Source of the DNA: Helicostylum pulchrum
Taxonomy: Eukaryota; Mucoromycota; Mucoromycetes; Mucorales; Mucoraceae
NCBI GenBank assembly: GCA_025677825.1
Contig: JAIXMO010000050.1
Location: forward strand, 142,380-206,379
Reading direction: 5' to 3'
DNA length: 64,000 nt
Shown: positions 33,489-47,100 of the stretch, piece by piece
Layout: every line of letters begins with the position of its first letter
Position numbering within the stretch: the first letter of the stretch is position 1
The notes under the pieces: generated by a model
Seen by the model: only the letters and a program-made list of their open reading frames with translations
What the model was told of the DNA's origin: nothing
Databases searched by the model: none
Made by a program: the position numbers and the translations under genes

Positions 33489-34287
33489 TTATACGGCATT
33501 AGATTTATTTTCTTCCTGTTGACGCAAAATTGCTTTATACTTTTCCTGTTCTTCTTTAGGGATAGGAACAAAAAACTTTTGAGTATACTTGTTCATACTA
33601 AAAGCAGTGATTCGTTCCTCGCCACCGCTTAATTCTTTAAACTTGTCGTCACAAATAATAACTCTCTTATCAGTTTCTAACTGTAAATTGTGTAATCTAA
33701 TATACTCCCACATTTTCTTTACAGTTTGTGGACGAGAACACTATCATTAAAGAAAAATTAGATTTGTACTAGCTTAGGAAAAGCTATAAAGTTTTCTTAC
33801 CAGTTGAGTACGAATAATATCACTTAAAGGTGGAAGTATCTTTAATAAAGGCCATTCAATTGGCTTTCTTTCCTTGGTTTCCTTTTTTGCTGTCTTTTTC
33901 GTTGTCTTTTTCGTTACTTTATTACCAGCAACTTTTTTAATTTCGACTTTCTTTTCTAAAGCCTTGCTTTTTCTTTCTTCTTGGAAATCCAAAAATAGTT
34001 GCTCAATGTATAGATTAATCTCCTTTTTAACGTCGTTGAGCGAAATACCAAGTTGGGATTCAAGAGCACGACGTACAGATTTGGTTGTAATGGTTGCAAG
34101 ATCAGAGCTTTTTAAAATGTCTATATGTTTGTTTTTGCATAATTTTTTTTTTCTCTTTAGTACGATATTGTTCTAGCGTGTCACGTATATATTTGCGTAA
34201 AAGACTTATTACATAAAAAAGCTTCACTTCTTTTTAAAAAAAAAACGTACCTTCAATCTTTCCTTTATACTGTCCGCATTGCTCCAT
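33489..34287 (-). CDS. SWIB/MDM2 domain protein with N-terminal DEK_C domain (Uaf30/Tri1-like)
   Basis: 202 residues from three exons, 34287-34251, 34120-33801 and 33740-33489, joined in frame. Residues about 12-60 (DILKSSDLATITTKSVRRALESQLG) form a DEK_C helical domain. A Lys-rich linker with KKTTKKTAKK follows and is a likely nuclear localisation signal. The C-terminal 100 residues are a SWIB domain (CSRPQTVKKMWEYIRLHNLQ, then VIICDDKFKELSG and ITAFSMNKYTQKFF). This architecture matches yeast Uaf30 and Tri1; Uaf30 is part of the RNA polymerase I upstream activating factor. A role in rDNA transcription or general chromatin binding is inferred from that family. The gene is divergent from the ZIP transporter with 188 bp between starts. 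Confidence 0.88.
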
Positions 34288-34475
34288 GTTTACTTTCTGT
34301 TTTATTAACCTGGCAAAGAAAAAAAAAGATTTTTTCTGCTCTCCTTTTTTAATTTAGTTAATGGACTACAAGCACTATTATTCTTTTCTTGTCCGCCTAA
34401 CACTATAAAAAGAAAAAATAGCTTATTTTCTCGCTTGTACTAGATTAACACGTTTTTTTTTTCTTCTTCATCATC
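34288..34475. promoter_or_regulatory. Bidirectional promoter region between SWIB and ZIP genes
   Basis: 188 bp between divergent starts. A CTATAAAA element at about 34403-34410 lies some 70 bp before the ZIP ATG, and a pyrimidine-rich leader (TTTTTTTTTCTTCTTC) precedes that ATG. Confidence 0.45.
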
Positions 34476-35512
34476 ATGTCGTTTCAGGCAGATGCATTCG
34501 CTTTCCTGTTTCCAGGAAGCGCCATGACTAATTCTATTCTGGCCACGGCTTATATTTCCATTTTTCCCAATTTACTTTTATATTTTGTTCCACCTGACAT
34601 CAACACAGGCTCATTAAACGTACTTGTCAGTTTTGCAGTTGGTAAAGTAACTTTTATAATTTAAATACCATGGTAACTAATACGGTTTTTTTTTAAAAAA
34701 AAAATAAATAAATAATAAAAGGTGGTTTGCTTGGTGATGTTTTTCTTCATTTACTTCCTCATGCGTTTTTGGGAGAACATGCTGAAGAAAATGCAGTTGT
34801 GGTGGTTAATAATCAAAAGAATGTGCTTATTGGACTCGGTATCTTTGCAGGACTCTTCTTCTTCTTCTTTATGGATAAGATGATGCGTGTACTTAATGGT
34901 GGTAGTGGACATGATCATAGTCACGATCATAAAAAGAACGATGATGCACCTGATAATAAAAAGACAGAAGGCAGTATTAAATTAAGTGCGTACCTTAATT
35001 TATTAGCTGATTTCACTCATAATATGACAGATGGTCTTGCTATGGCTGCCTCATTTTATGCCTCTCCCGCTGTTGGCGCTACTACTGCAGTTGCTGTCTT
35101 CTTTCATGAAATTCCTCATGAAGTAGGTGATTATGCTATCTTGATTCAGTCTGGGTTCAGTAAGCAAAAGGCAATGATGGCTCAATTTACTACTGCCATT
35201 GGTGCTTTCTTGGGTACTTTTATTGGTATCTTGATCGAAGAAAGCTCTTTATCAAATAAGGCTGCAGATGAAAAGGCTGGTATTACTGATGTAGTTGGAT
35301 TAATGGGCACTGATCTTCGATGGGGAGATTTGGTTATTCCTTTTGCCGCTGGTGGGTTTATGTATATTGCCACTGTTGGTGTCATTCCCGAGTTGTTGGA
35401 AGTCACTGGTAATATCAAGAAGGATAGAAAACAAGCTATTATGGAATTTATGGCTATGTTTGTCGGTTTAGGGTTAATGCTCTTTATTGCTTGGAATGAT
35501 ATCCCTGCTTAA
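34476..35512 (+). CDS. ZIP-family zinc transporter (KE4/SLC39A7, Yke4-like)
   Basis: 318 residues from two exons, 34476-34641 and 34722-35512. ZIP transporters move zinc into the cytosol; the KE4 branch (ZIP7, yeast Yke4) works in the ER or Golgi. The sequence shows a hydrophobic N-terminus (TM1), TM2 with GGLLGDVFLHLLPHAF, TM3, and a histidine-rich cytosolic loop GHDHSHDHKK. The two signature metal-site helices follow: FTHNMTDGLAMAASF (TM4) and FFHEIPHEVGDYAIL (TM5). Three more membrane segments end in FIAWNDIPA. H-N-x-x-D and H-E-x-P-H-E are the binuclear metal ligands of the family. The long luminal His-rich N-terminus of animal ZIP7 is absent, as in many fungi. The stop lies 65 bp from the stop of the convergent EAF gene. 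Confidence 0.92.
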
Positions 35513-35577
35513 AAAAATAAAATATTTCTATTTAAAGCAAAAAAAAAATGAAAAAAAGGAAAAAAAAAAAAAAAACT

Positions 35578-37173
35578 CTAATCATCGTCTTCACTTTCAC
35601 TTGAACTAGATAATCCTTCTTCTTCATCATCTTCTTCTATTTTATTTTATTTTAAGAAGTGATTAGTATACGTATAATTTTTTAAAAGTGCATGAAACTT
35701 ACTGAACAAGGCACGAAGTGACATTGGCGCGGAGACACCATTAGAACTAGATGTTGAAGCATTATTATTAGGTCTAGTAGATGGCGTAGGTGTATTAGCC
35801 GGTGTAATATCATATGGCGACCTTTTATAGTTGGAAGGAGACTGCATACTTGGGTCCATACGTAGCGGAGAGGCAGGAGCAGATGGTCCACTCTTTGATA
35901 AGCTCATTGAGATATCCTGAGCTAAAGATTCAAAATCGTCATCATCACTACTACTGCCGCTTTCACTTTCACTTTCGCCACTGGATGATTCTGTGCTTCC
36001 TGATTCAGATCCAGAACTGGATTCTTCTGATCCACTAGAGGATGAATATCCTGGTTCGGTTTTAGGTCGTTTATTAGCAGTATTGAAGGGTGTACTAGCA
36101 AGTGGCGAGACTATACCGGGATGTCTAATTGGTGCAGATGCCATTTTAAATTTACGTTTTTTAACAGCGGAGGGTGATGAGGAGGAGGCAGGTACGGCAG
36201 TTGCAGTAGGTGTACCGGGTAATGCTAAAGTAAGAGGTATATTAGGTGAAGGTGGAAGTGGCGAACTCATTGGTAAAGCCATAGGTGAAGGTACGTTACT
36301 CACTGGTGGTATAGGTGTAGGTGCTATAATCTCTTCGAATTGATCTGATCCAGAATCATCATCTTCCGTATCTATCGATTCCTCTGGTCGTTGCTGTTGT
36401 TGTTGTGGTTGTAGTGGTTGTGACACATCTTCTTCCTCCTCCTCATCTTCTTCGATATCGCTATCTAAAATTTCATCTAGATCCTTTGAGAGATCAAACT
36501 CGTCATCATCCTGTACGGGAGAAGCAGGTACCACAGTTTCTTGTACGGATTCACTTACAACTGTATTGATAATAGGTGGAGTATGTATGGCGGTGGGAGT
36601 ATATGAGTTTGCAGGTAATGGTGAATGAGTCAAATGACCATTTGGTTGTGGTGTTTCTATCTTTTTACGTGTAAGACTGATTTCTGCACTTTGACGTTCA
36701 ATTGTAATCGTCTAGTCCAACATTATTCGATAATTAGATTTTTTGTTGCTGTGATAGCGATATTAATTACCTTTTTTTCCTCGTTATAAATAAGTATACA
36801 ATTAAATTCTTCTTCCGTAGATACTTCAGCATCATAAATCATATTTTGGCTCTGAAACAGAAAAAAATTAGTTCAATAAAGAAGGGGGGGGGGGATTTTT
36901 TGGTTATACATTACATCAATGTGCTTCATTTCTACTTGGTATCTATCCTTCTTTTTTTCTAATTTAGCTTCATTGCCATACGCACGCAAATCTGTACTAT
37001 CTTTGTCTTTAATAAAAAAAGTTAATATAAAGTTTTTTTTTTTTTTTTTTTTTTTCGACCATGCATTTACTTTTTACATTAAAGTATTTAGGTGCTTTCT
37101 TCTTTGGTTTTGCATCAAAAGACTTTCCCAAGATTACTTTATATTGTCCTGCTTCTAAAAATTCAAACACCAT
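35578..37173 (-). CDS. ELL-associated factor (EAF) family transcription elongation protein
   Basis: About 430 residues from five exons, approximately 37173-37080, 37003-36916, 36854-36770, 36713-35698 and 35640-35578. The N-terminal domain (QYKVILGKSFD, then YQVEMKHID, QNMIYDAEVSTEEEFNCILIYN and TITIERQSAEISLTRKK) matches the EAF family. EAF partners ELL in RNA polymerase II elongation complexes. The rest is disordered with strong acidic blocks (LDSDIEEDEEEEE, SGSSSDDDD) and a Ser-rich stretch. This resembles the transactivation C-termini of EAF1/EAF2 and of the S. pombe homologue. The final short exon is almost entirely Glu, Ser and Asp. An intron contains a run of about 12 G on the plus strand near 36883-36894. 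The gene is divergent from MRD1. Confidence 0.82.
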
Positions 37174-37739
37174 TTTCTTAGGGGAGGGGGTTTTCTTTTT
37201 GGGGAAAAAAAGAAAAAAAAGGGTCTTTGATTTTGTTTTTTTACCAAATGTTTTTAATAAAAAGTGATTGGATGATTTTTTAAGACGGTTTTGGGCCTTT
37301 GATTTATTTTTGCTTCTTTTATCGTACTTTGAGTACGTTATAAGGCATAATTTTTAAATGCATTTTTACAATAAAATACAAAACAGTTTTAATGGTAAAC
37401 ATTCTGTTCAATCAGATTAGTTACCATAGCTGTCTTTTTATTATTCCCCTGTATTCGATTTTATACTTTTTATATTTTACTGCAAGGAATCATAGCTACT
37501 CTACATTTCCATTAAAAACTAAAAATCCCGGCTTAGACCGTTATTTATGGACATATGCACAATAAAGTATGTCCTCTCTTTCTTTTGCCAAAGTGAACAA
37601 ATTAAACGTGCGTGACGACCCTTTCTACAGTGAAGCATACCGTGACGGTTAAAGTGACCATTCTTTCATAAGTTTCGAAAAAACTACCAAAGAAAAAAAA
37701 AAGCGTTTTTTTTTTTTTTTTTGCAACTTAACAACTGAA
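37174..37739. promoter_or_regulatory. Divergent promoter region between EAF and MRD1
   Basis: 566 bp with a T-rich stretch followed by more balanced sequence (37550-37680). An A/T block (T16 near 37707-37722) lies shortly before the MRD1 start. No gene is seen in it. Confidence 0.45.
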
Positions 37740-40423
37740 ATGTAAAGTATTGATCTAAATTAAAAATAAAAAGATCCCAAGTATACTAACATTATTAAAT
37801 AGGTCTCGTTTGATTGTAAAGAATTTACCAAAAGAGTTATCCGAGGAAAAGTTTCGTGAGCATTTTGCCAAGAAGGGCGAAGTAACTGATGCCAAACTTA
37901 TGAAGACAGCGTACGTTTATTAACCTAAAAAAAAACGACAACAACAATATACGCTAATAGTTATAACTGTTATAAAAATAGGTGGGGAACTTCTCGTAAA
38001 TTTGGTTTCATTGGTTACAAAACTGAAGAAGCAGCCGACGCAGCTATACAATACTTTAACAACACATATATCAACACATCTCGTATCGCAGTTGAAAAGG
38101 CAATTGCATATGGATCTGAGAATCTGCCTAGAGCTTGGAGTAAATACAGTGAAGGATCTTCTGCTCATGATCGTTTTACTGGTAAAGCCAAGAAATCAGA
38201 GTTTGCTGTAGAGGAAACTGATGCCTTCCATGATAAACAACGAAAAGAAAGAGAAGCATTTGTTAATGAGTTAAATGCTGATAAGAGTGATCCAAAGTTA
38301 AAGGAGTATTTGGATGTTATGACTTCAAGAGGAAAGAGTAAGACTTGGGCAAATGACGATTCTGCCGTCGCTGAACAAGAACAAAAGGTCGAAAATATGG
38401 AAACCAAAGTAAACTATGTTGGTGCTGATGATGATCTTTATGATGAGCTTCCTACCAAGAAATCAAACGATAATAAACAAAACCAAGATGTTGAAATGAA
38501 GGATTTGGAACAAGAAGAAGAAGAGGCGAAGGAGGAGAATAAGCCAAGGGAAACTAAGAAGACTGCTACTAAAGAGTCTAATGAAGAATCTACTGAGGAA
38601 TCCGCCGAACAAGCTGAGAATAACGTCGAAATTGTTCACACAAAGAGCGATAACCCCAAGGAACTTATTGAAGATACCGGTCGTTTGTTTGTTCGTAATT
38701 TATCTTATGCCTGTACTGAACAAGATTTGAGAGAATTGTTTGAACCTTTTGGTACCTTGTCTGAAGTTCATATGCCCATTGCCAGAGATACTAAGAAATC
38801 AAAGGGTTATGCATACATTCTTTATTTATTACCTGAACATGCTCTTAAAGCTTATGAGGCTCTCGACATGCAAACTTTCCAAGGTCGTCTTTTACATATC
38901 ATCCCCGCCGAAGAAAAACCTCCTGCTAAAGAAGAAGATATTTTAGGTGTTAATGGTACCAAATTAAGCGCTGTTAAGAAGGATAAAGAGAAGAAGCGCA
39001 GAAATCTTGCTGGTAATGATTTTAATTGGAATTCTCTTTATATGAGTGTAAGTTTTATTTATTTGTATGTGTATAATTTGTGGTACTTATATGTATGTTA
39101 TGTATATATATATATTTATAGGCCGATGCCGTCGCGGAATCTATCGCTGATCGTCTTGGTGTCTCCAAATCCGAAGTTTTAAACCCTGACGCAGACAACA
39201 TGGCAGTTAGATTAGCTTTAGCTGAAACTCAAATTGTCAATGAGACCAAAGAGTTCTTTGAAAAACATGGTATTGTTTTAGATACATTTGGTAAAAAGGA
39301 AAGAAGCGAAACAATTATTTTGGTAAAGAATATTCCTTTTGGTACGACAGATGAAGATATGAGAGAGCTGTTTGGTAAATATGGTGAACTTGGTAGAGTC
39401 TTGGTACCACCTGCCAAAACTATTGCTGTCGTAGAGTTCTTGGAACCTAGTGAGGCTAGAAATGCTTTCAAGTCTTTGGCGTACCGTCGTTATAAGGATT
39501 CTTTGATTTACCTTGAAAAGGCACCTAGTGGTTTATTCAAGGATAAATTTGTACGCGATCCTAATGCTAAAAAGGCTGAGGAAAAGAAGAAGCCTGTTAG
39601 TGCGATCGAACTTTTAGAGCCTACTACCAAGTCGGATGATGTTAATTCCGATGATATTGCTACACTCTTTGTTAAGAACTTGAACTTTTCCACAACTCCT
39701 GAAGCGCTCAGCAAGACATTTAAGGGCATTACTGGATATAGATCTTCTCGTATCAATGTTAAACCTGATGCTAAGCATCCTGGTAAGACATTAAGTATGG
39801 GTTACGGTTTTGTTGAATTTGATAGTAAAACAAATGCTGAAAAGGCATTAAACGCTATGCAGGTATGATATAAACATAAAATACAGGTACATTTCAGAGC
39901 TATTATTAAATATAGCATTAGGGATTCAATTTGGATGGTCATGCTTTAGAATTAAAACTCTCTCATCATAAATCCGACACAAAGACAAAAAAATCAAAGG
40001 CACCAGAAACCACTAAATTGGTTGTACGAAACGTCCCATTTGAAGCCACAGATAAAGATTTACGTGAATTATTTGGGTAAGTTGATTTATGATTTTGTGT
40101 GTGTGTAATATTAATCCTTTTTTTTTAGTACTTACGGTCAACTTAAATCACTTCGTATGCCAAAGAAATTCAATGGTGGACATCGTGGTTTTGCTTTCTT
40201 GGATTTCCTTACCAAGCAAGAAGCAAAGAATGTGTATGAGAATATGAGCAATATTCATTTATACGGTCGTCATCTTGTATTAGAATGGGCACAAGATGAT
40301 GATAATGTCGATTCACTTAGAGAAAAGACTGGTAAACATTATGCTAAAGAAGAAAGTATTGGTGGACGCGTGAACAAGAGACAAAAGGTGGATTTGGACG
40401 GGGATCAAGATATGCTTGAATAG
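37740..40423 (+). CDS. MRD1: MRD1/RBM19, multi-RRM ribosome biogenesis factor
   Basis: 788 residues from six exons: 37740-37741, 37803-37910, 37982-39047, 39122-39862, 39922-40076 and 40129-40423. These close exactly in frame. Mrd1 binds pre-rRNA and U3 snoRNA in the nucleolus and is needed for 18S rRNA processing. RRM1 starts at residue 2 ([17 protein letters not shown]). A conserved linker follows with [13 protein letters not shown] and an acidic/Lys-rich block. RRM2 ([20 protein letters not shown]), RRM3 ([14 protein letters not shown]), RRM4 ([17 protein letters not shown]) and RRM5 ([20 protein letters not shown]) come next. The order and the [15 protein letters not shown] motifs match Mrd1. 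The ATG is split by the first intron, giving [10 protein letters not shown] exactly as in fungal Mrd1 proteins. Confidence 0.92.
37742..37802 (+). other. Intron inside the MRD1 initiation codon
   Basis: 61-nt intron, donor GTAAAG, perfect TACTAAC branch point at 37784-37790, acceptor TAG. Exon 1 ends in ...GAAAT and exon 2 begins GTCTCG, so the A and T of the start codon come from exon 1 and the G from exon 2. Unspliced, the same position reads ATG TAA. Confidence 0.8.
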
Positions 40424-41115
40424 ATGATTTATAATAAAAATATTATTTTAACCTGTAGTACAACATTGCGAGAACTAAAATACCGTTTACATTTTCTTTA
40501 TATCGTGAAACCATGTCAATGTTTGGGAATATTCCCTTCATATATTCTGGCCCCCCTCCCCCCTTTTTTTTTTTGGTAGTTATGTTAGTTTCTATGTGAA
40601 AACAGTCTAAAGTTACAGCATAATGTCTACTCCTCCCCCTTTTACTTTATAAATATGATAATAAGTTGAGGCTTCTTGAATAAAAGAAGAAAGAGCTTGG
40701 GTTTGTGCCCTGGTTAGATTTTAGGTTGTACTACCCACGACTTTTTATAAAGATGGTATTTTACACATTAGAAGGACTTTTTATTCCCGAAGTTTAAAAA
40801 TCAAACATCCGCCTTTTTCAAAAAGGTTAGGATACCGATTACTTTTCCCGCTTTGCGTTAAATGTATTTTAAACATAAAAAAAAAAGAAGCGGACAGGTG
40901 CAGGCGATCCGTGCAATCACTCTTTAGGTAACACTCTAAATAAACTTAAAAACTTTCATTTTAGCCGTAATAACCTTGTGCGATCTTATAATCTCCTTTT
41001 TCTATTATTTCGCGCTCTTTGTCCTTCTCTTTCCCCTTTTCAGTTCCTTTTTTCTTTTTCACACTTTTTTTTCTTGCTTCTTTTTTTTTCTTGAAAAAAA
41101 GAGTAAAACAATAAA
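40424..41115. other. Intergenic, pyrimidine-rich leader of the neurofibromin gene
   Basis: 3' flank of MRD1, then a C/T-rich stretch (40548-40575), then a long T- and TC-rich leader (40990-41090) directly before the next ATG. No gene is seen. Confidence 0.55.
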
Positions 41116-44100
41116 ATGAGAACAAGTGCCAAACTTATTGGAAATCTCGTTCATCGAGTTTCTGTTCAAGTAAGTAGAACATGTCATTTGTGATCGTACC
41201 ACTTTTTATTTTGTATTTTCTAACTTATTTAAAGTTGCCTTATAAAAGTGGTCGAAAAATAGAGTCAGTGGAACAAGATCCTATTGTAAAGCAGACAGGT
41301 ACAATAAAAATAAAATAAAAAAACTTTTTTTTGTTTCTGTTATCTAAATACCGTTTTTATAGTGGCAGCAATTATTGAGTTGTCAAAATATAGACTGACA
41401 ATTGTCACAAACACACTGGCTTGTGTATTAGAAAATGTATCGAAGGTAAAAAAAAGAAGTCTTTTTTTTTTTTTTTTTTGCTTACTATTAGAAAAAGTTT
41501 TAACCCTTAAAAAAAGACACATCAAATCTTTGAACAAAATGTTCCTGTCGATGTAATGCAATCTAAATTATATGTTCTTCGGTTGTTGTCTGCATGTTTG
41601 CAGCATCATTGGCAGCATTGTCGTGACTTGGAAAAGGAGAAGCACCCTGATACACCAACCAATGAATTAGTGGTCGAATTACCTTCTTTAGATGCAGCGT
41701 TAGTTGCATTCGTACTTGTGTTGATGAGTAGATATATCACCCAGTACCATTTGATAGAGGAATCTACTAATGCGGAACAAACAAATCAAAATTCTTCACC
41801 CATTATTGACTTTAGTGATAGCGAAAATGGATATACTTATGAACAAATCAAGCTCAGTTTAATTACTGATATTTATAAGGCCTCCTCAAAGATTTTGTAT
41901 TATATCAGTGCGAGTAACTGGGATGCTTGTTACTCTAAAATTAAGTACGCTGTCATCAGTCTTGATTCTATTAATGGTGGCGCTGAAGATATTCCTCCCG
42001 AAATTAGAATGTTGGAATCTAGTTGTTTAACAAGACAAAGACTTTATACCATTTTCGCAGGTAAAAAAAAACAACAAGTTTTTTTATTTGGTATTTTTAG
42101 CTTATTAATAATATATTATATAGAACTGAGTCCATATTATCTTCATATGAGACAACAAGGTAAATTATTATTCTCCAAAATGATGCGCAGAGCTGTCTGG
42201 AGATGGATCGAAGCTTATCCTTCACAGTTTGCTGAAGTATGCTCAAGTGATGCACGATTACTTTCTGGATCTGAAGTTCTGTTTGATATGTGTAGTTCAA
42301 CAGCAGATAACTCGAGAAAGAAAGCTGTACTTTGGCCTTTACAAACGATTTTATTAGTACTTTCGCCTGAATTTTTAATGCAAGCATTTTTAGATTCACC
42401 TCCGACACTTAACCGAAGAACCAATTTCCTCAGTCTATTAAAAAAATCATTACAATCGACTCGAAATGTAGATATCGCTGCAGTTTGTTATGTCGACTTG
42501 TGTAAAGCAGCTACTTATGTTCCACCAAATAATGAATCCATCTTGCGATCGATCGCCGCAGATGTAGAAATAGATTTAAAAGAAAAAGTGTGGGATTTTA
42601 ATAAACCGCCTAGTTCAGAATCAACATTGGCAATGCTTGGTTACACTATCGATCAACAAACCCTAACCACCGATTTTATTTTATCACGTATTCGCTTACA
42701 TCCTGAAGATACCCTTAATACTACCATCCCTTCTTGCGTTGAAGAAGGTGTACCCATCTTGTTTAAATTATCTTTTGTCAAGGCCTGCTTAATCATTGCG
42801 CAAGAAGAAAATCATTTACCTTGGAATCCAACTATATCTTCTTTATATTATGGACTCTGTAAACAACTTCGGAAATTATTCTTGTTGACGATTCGATTGG
42901 ATATGACAAGTACTGCGTGTAGTAAAAAGAAGGAAACACATAGTGCGCATAATAATCGAGTCGAGTTATTGTTGGATATGCTTCGATTGTTTCGTATTGA
43001 TTCTAAATTAGCTCTACTGGGATCGGATGCCGACCGCGCAGACCAAAATAGTGGGTTTATGGTTGGTTTAACCACGTTATTCCAACATCCTGTACAAACA
43101 ATTAAGCAATGTGCAGCGGAGTTATTGATCAAGATGCATCAACCCGAATATATCGTTCATTGGGGTCCTACCGAACTTTTATTACCTAACTTTTGGAAGA
43201 TTACTTCACCAGTTATCTTTCATCTATCAAGACAAATGATGGATAATAAATCCAATGATAATAATTTAAAGGGGTTATTGGACCTGTTAATTAGGTTGTT
43301 TAAGACTAGAAATGTTTTTTTAAAAAGCCATCAGGTAAAGAATATGAATATTTTATAATTATTTATTTCATTATACTTAACAAAAAAAAAATTAGTCCCT
43401 TTTAACCCCTGAAAGCTCGAATTTGCGGGAAAGACTGCAGGCATCTATCTCACTTGAAGTAGCTTTACTTGTTTCATTGTGTTCAGCCAATAAGGATATT
43501 TGCGATGACGCTTCCAAATGTATTGGTATGTTATGTAAGGAGGCCAAAATTGTTGATTTGGAAGAAGGCGGAGAGGTCAATATGATTACATTGGCTTGTA
43601 ACCTTAAAGTCTATGATGAATTATCTGCTGAAGATTCTCGATTTATTGGAAGAAAGGCCCAACAAAAGAGAATTAGAAAGTATTTAAGATTGCTTTATCA
43701 ACATACACCTGGAAATATGGCAGCATGGGAAGAAGCTTGGAAACGCTGGAAGTATTTGACCTTGTTGATGAGTAGATACACAGATGATTTCCCTGATGAT
43801 AATTCAATTGAAAGTGTGTCTATTACAGGAAGTACAAACGGTAGCTCGACTCCTAGCACATTAGTTGCGTCGACTAATTCAACTGTATTGACAAGTAGTA
43901 GTAAGAAATTACCTACGGCTACTCGTATCGATAAAAACCGATCTACTACCATCATTAAACCGCAACACAATTTGGATCATTATGAAGAAAAGGCTGTAGA
44001 ATGGCAAAATTTTACTGGGTTCTTGGCAGCATTGGGTGGGTGTTGCTTGGTAGAAATTGATACGATTGGACCTTTAAGTACACCTAAAAGAGTTTCATCA

Positions 44101-47100
44101 GCCAGTGAGCCTTTATTGATGGTAGATCGGTTTATTAATGACATGTCAGATATGCTTGTGTCTGAGAACGTTTATATTCGTGAAGGAGTAAAAGATACGT
44201 TGGGTAATGATTTATCCCCGGCATTGTATGTCATCTTATTCCGTCACCTAGAATCTTATATGAACAAGTGTTTTGATTCCAATGGGGATGCCATACGTAG
44301 TCCACAAAACAAGTTATTTGTTGAACAATCAGTTTTGGTATTGCGTTTGATCTTGGACCGATTGGTTGATCCTGGTGATTGCCTGTTAAGTATCGATTTC
44401 AGTACACTGATCCATCAATTTGCCGATTATCTCAACAAACTACCCAATACTTACATTACGTTACGTATCAAGATTAAAATGTGTTTATTGATAGAAGCAG
44501 TGATGCAAAAAAGAGAGCATATTGTCCTTAGAGATGAAATGAGATTGCGTAATAAGTTATTAGAAATTAGCGTTGAATGGACAAGTGATTTTGCTTTGGT
44601 AAGTAACACAATGGTAAAAAAAAACAGATTCTTTAATCTTTATATATATATAGCAAAGAAAACACGTAGAAACAGGTCAACAAGCTGAAAGACTCCAAAA
44701 GGATTTAGATCATGCTTGCCTTAAATCAGTTGTGAGCTTACTTCAACAACTTCCTCTTCAACCTCCTGAAGCTGTTCGACCAGCAGATATTTTCTCGATC
44801 AAGAGCAAATTATTTTTAAAGTATTTTAACTTTTTCCGAAAATTGTTGGATAGATACAAACAAACGGAAAGAGAAGCAAAGGGTGTTACAAATGGATCTA
44901 ATGGGTACATGGGACCAAGAGAATCCTCTTTAAAGTCATTAAATGCACCCGCTAGTGTCTCGGGTGAATCTTACCAGGAATGGGCTCAGATGAAGGAACT
45001 CACTATTTTAGCTATGTCTCATCTTTTAAGCGCTAACGTCGATGCAGGATTAAAGTATTCGCTGTCGATGGGTTATGATGATGATCAAGAAACGCGTACG
45101 GCATTTATGCAAGTATTAACAAATATCTTGAATCAAGGCACTGAATTTGAAACATTGGGAGAAAGTGTCATGACGGATCGATATGAAAAATTAATTGATG
45201 TAACAATTTGTTAAACGGTTTTATTTTGTTGTTGTTGTGGTTTTTGATTAATTACTTTATTTAGATGATTGTAGATGCCGACATGGAAATTGTCATGTCT
45301 TTATGTGAAGTGTGCCCATCATCTGATACGACTGGTGTATCCGAAATTTTATTAATTTGCTTCGAGTCTCGTGGAAAAGTGGTACCATTATTGAAAGCAG
45401 TTGTACAAAAGGAAATTTCCCTTACAGGTAAATAGAAAGAAAGGAATTTGTTCTAGAGGAAGGAGCACTAACAAAAAAAACGATTATCGGAAAATAGAAC
45501 AAGAGGCAACTTTATTTAGAGGTACAACGATGGCGACACGTATTTTATCGATCTTCGCCAAACTATCCTGCCTTGATTATATTCGTATCACATTACAGCC
45601 TGTAATGGAAGTAATTAATGCGTTGCCGGAAGAGCAATTAACTTGGGAACTGGATCCCCAAAAAGTTATTTCCGCAGAGGAAGTCTTGGTTAACAAAAAG
45701 AATGTTATTTATGCTACGGAGTTATTCTTGAGTGCTATTTGTAATTCTGTTGATAGTGCACCCAGGTAATAGGCATAAATCAAATTGTTTTATTCATATC
45801 ATGTTAAAAATATCTGTATAGAGTATTCCGCGAAGAGCTTTCTTTAATAAGTGAAGCAGTAAGTAATCGATTTCCCGAAGCTAAATCAACCGCGGTTGGA
45901 GGATTTGTGTTCTTAAGACTATTTGGACCTGCTATCCTAACACCCGAACATGCAGGATTTGCAAAAAATGCTTTACCAAAAAGTCCCAACACCCGAAAAA
46001 TTCTTTTACAGGCAACTCGTGTAATGCAAAATTTAGCCAACAATATCCTTTTTGGATCCAAAGAAACTCACATGATTGTCCTCAATGATTTTTTAACTAG
46101 CAATATTTACAAGGTAACTAACTTTTTAAGATCAATTTCTACACTCCCCCCTGTTACTACAGATGATTCGATTGGTACTGTACGTGTAGATCAAACTGGA
46201 TATGTCAAACTTCATAAATATCTTTCAGATAACTTGGAACGTATGTCACGCGATTTGACAGGAAGAAGAACTGGTAAAGGTGCCCACGAAACTCAATCTT
46301 TATTGGGACGTAAAAAGACTTTAGATAGACTTTCTACGTTATTAGCACAGCTTGGAAGACCTTCTGAAATTCCTAATTCTGAACTTACGTACGCTCGTAA
46401 TTATGCTATTACCAACAGTAACCATTACTATAGCGAATTTATGCGTCGAAATGGTTATCGTGATTTATCTGTAATTAGTGCCCAAAACTTGTTTTATTTA
46501 GGTAGTACCTCAAAGGGAGGAAGACCTGTGTTCTATATGATTTCTCGTAGTATTGATGCAGATGCAATGGATTTTGAGTTACTAGTGTACTACATGCTAC
46601 GAGTAAGTGTGATACATAAAAAAAAAAGAAAAAAAAACATGTGTGTTAAAAAAAAAGAAAAATTTCCTTATCATCACACGCATTTTTTTTAGGTGATGGA
46701 ACCTCATTTAAATAATCCATTTGAATTATTATTTGATACAACAGAGTTTTGTTCTACTCGTGCTATTCCTATCCATTGGTTAACTCAGTTTTTTCAATTG
46801 GTGTTTAGTGAAATGAATGATTATTTGGTGTCACTTCACCTTTATAACCCAAATACTTATTTACAAAAATACATCCGAAAATTACCCCGCGTAATTATTA
46901 ACAAACTTGTCAAAAGAACCCACTTTTCGACAAGCTTAGGCGAACTTTCTGAGCATATTGCTTTAAGCGAAATTAGGTTACCCAAAGAAACAGGTAATAT
47001 ACAAATATATATGTACATCCCAAAATCCTCTTTTTAACCTGCAGAATTTTTTTTTTTAGTTGATCTCGAAAAAGAAGTTACTGTAACTATATACCCAGTA

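Noticed and set aside
39229..39756. Minus-strand open frames opposite MRD1 RRM3-RRM4
   Set aside because: The plus-strand RRM coding is unambiguous; these are codon-complement shadows.
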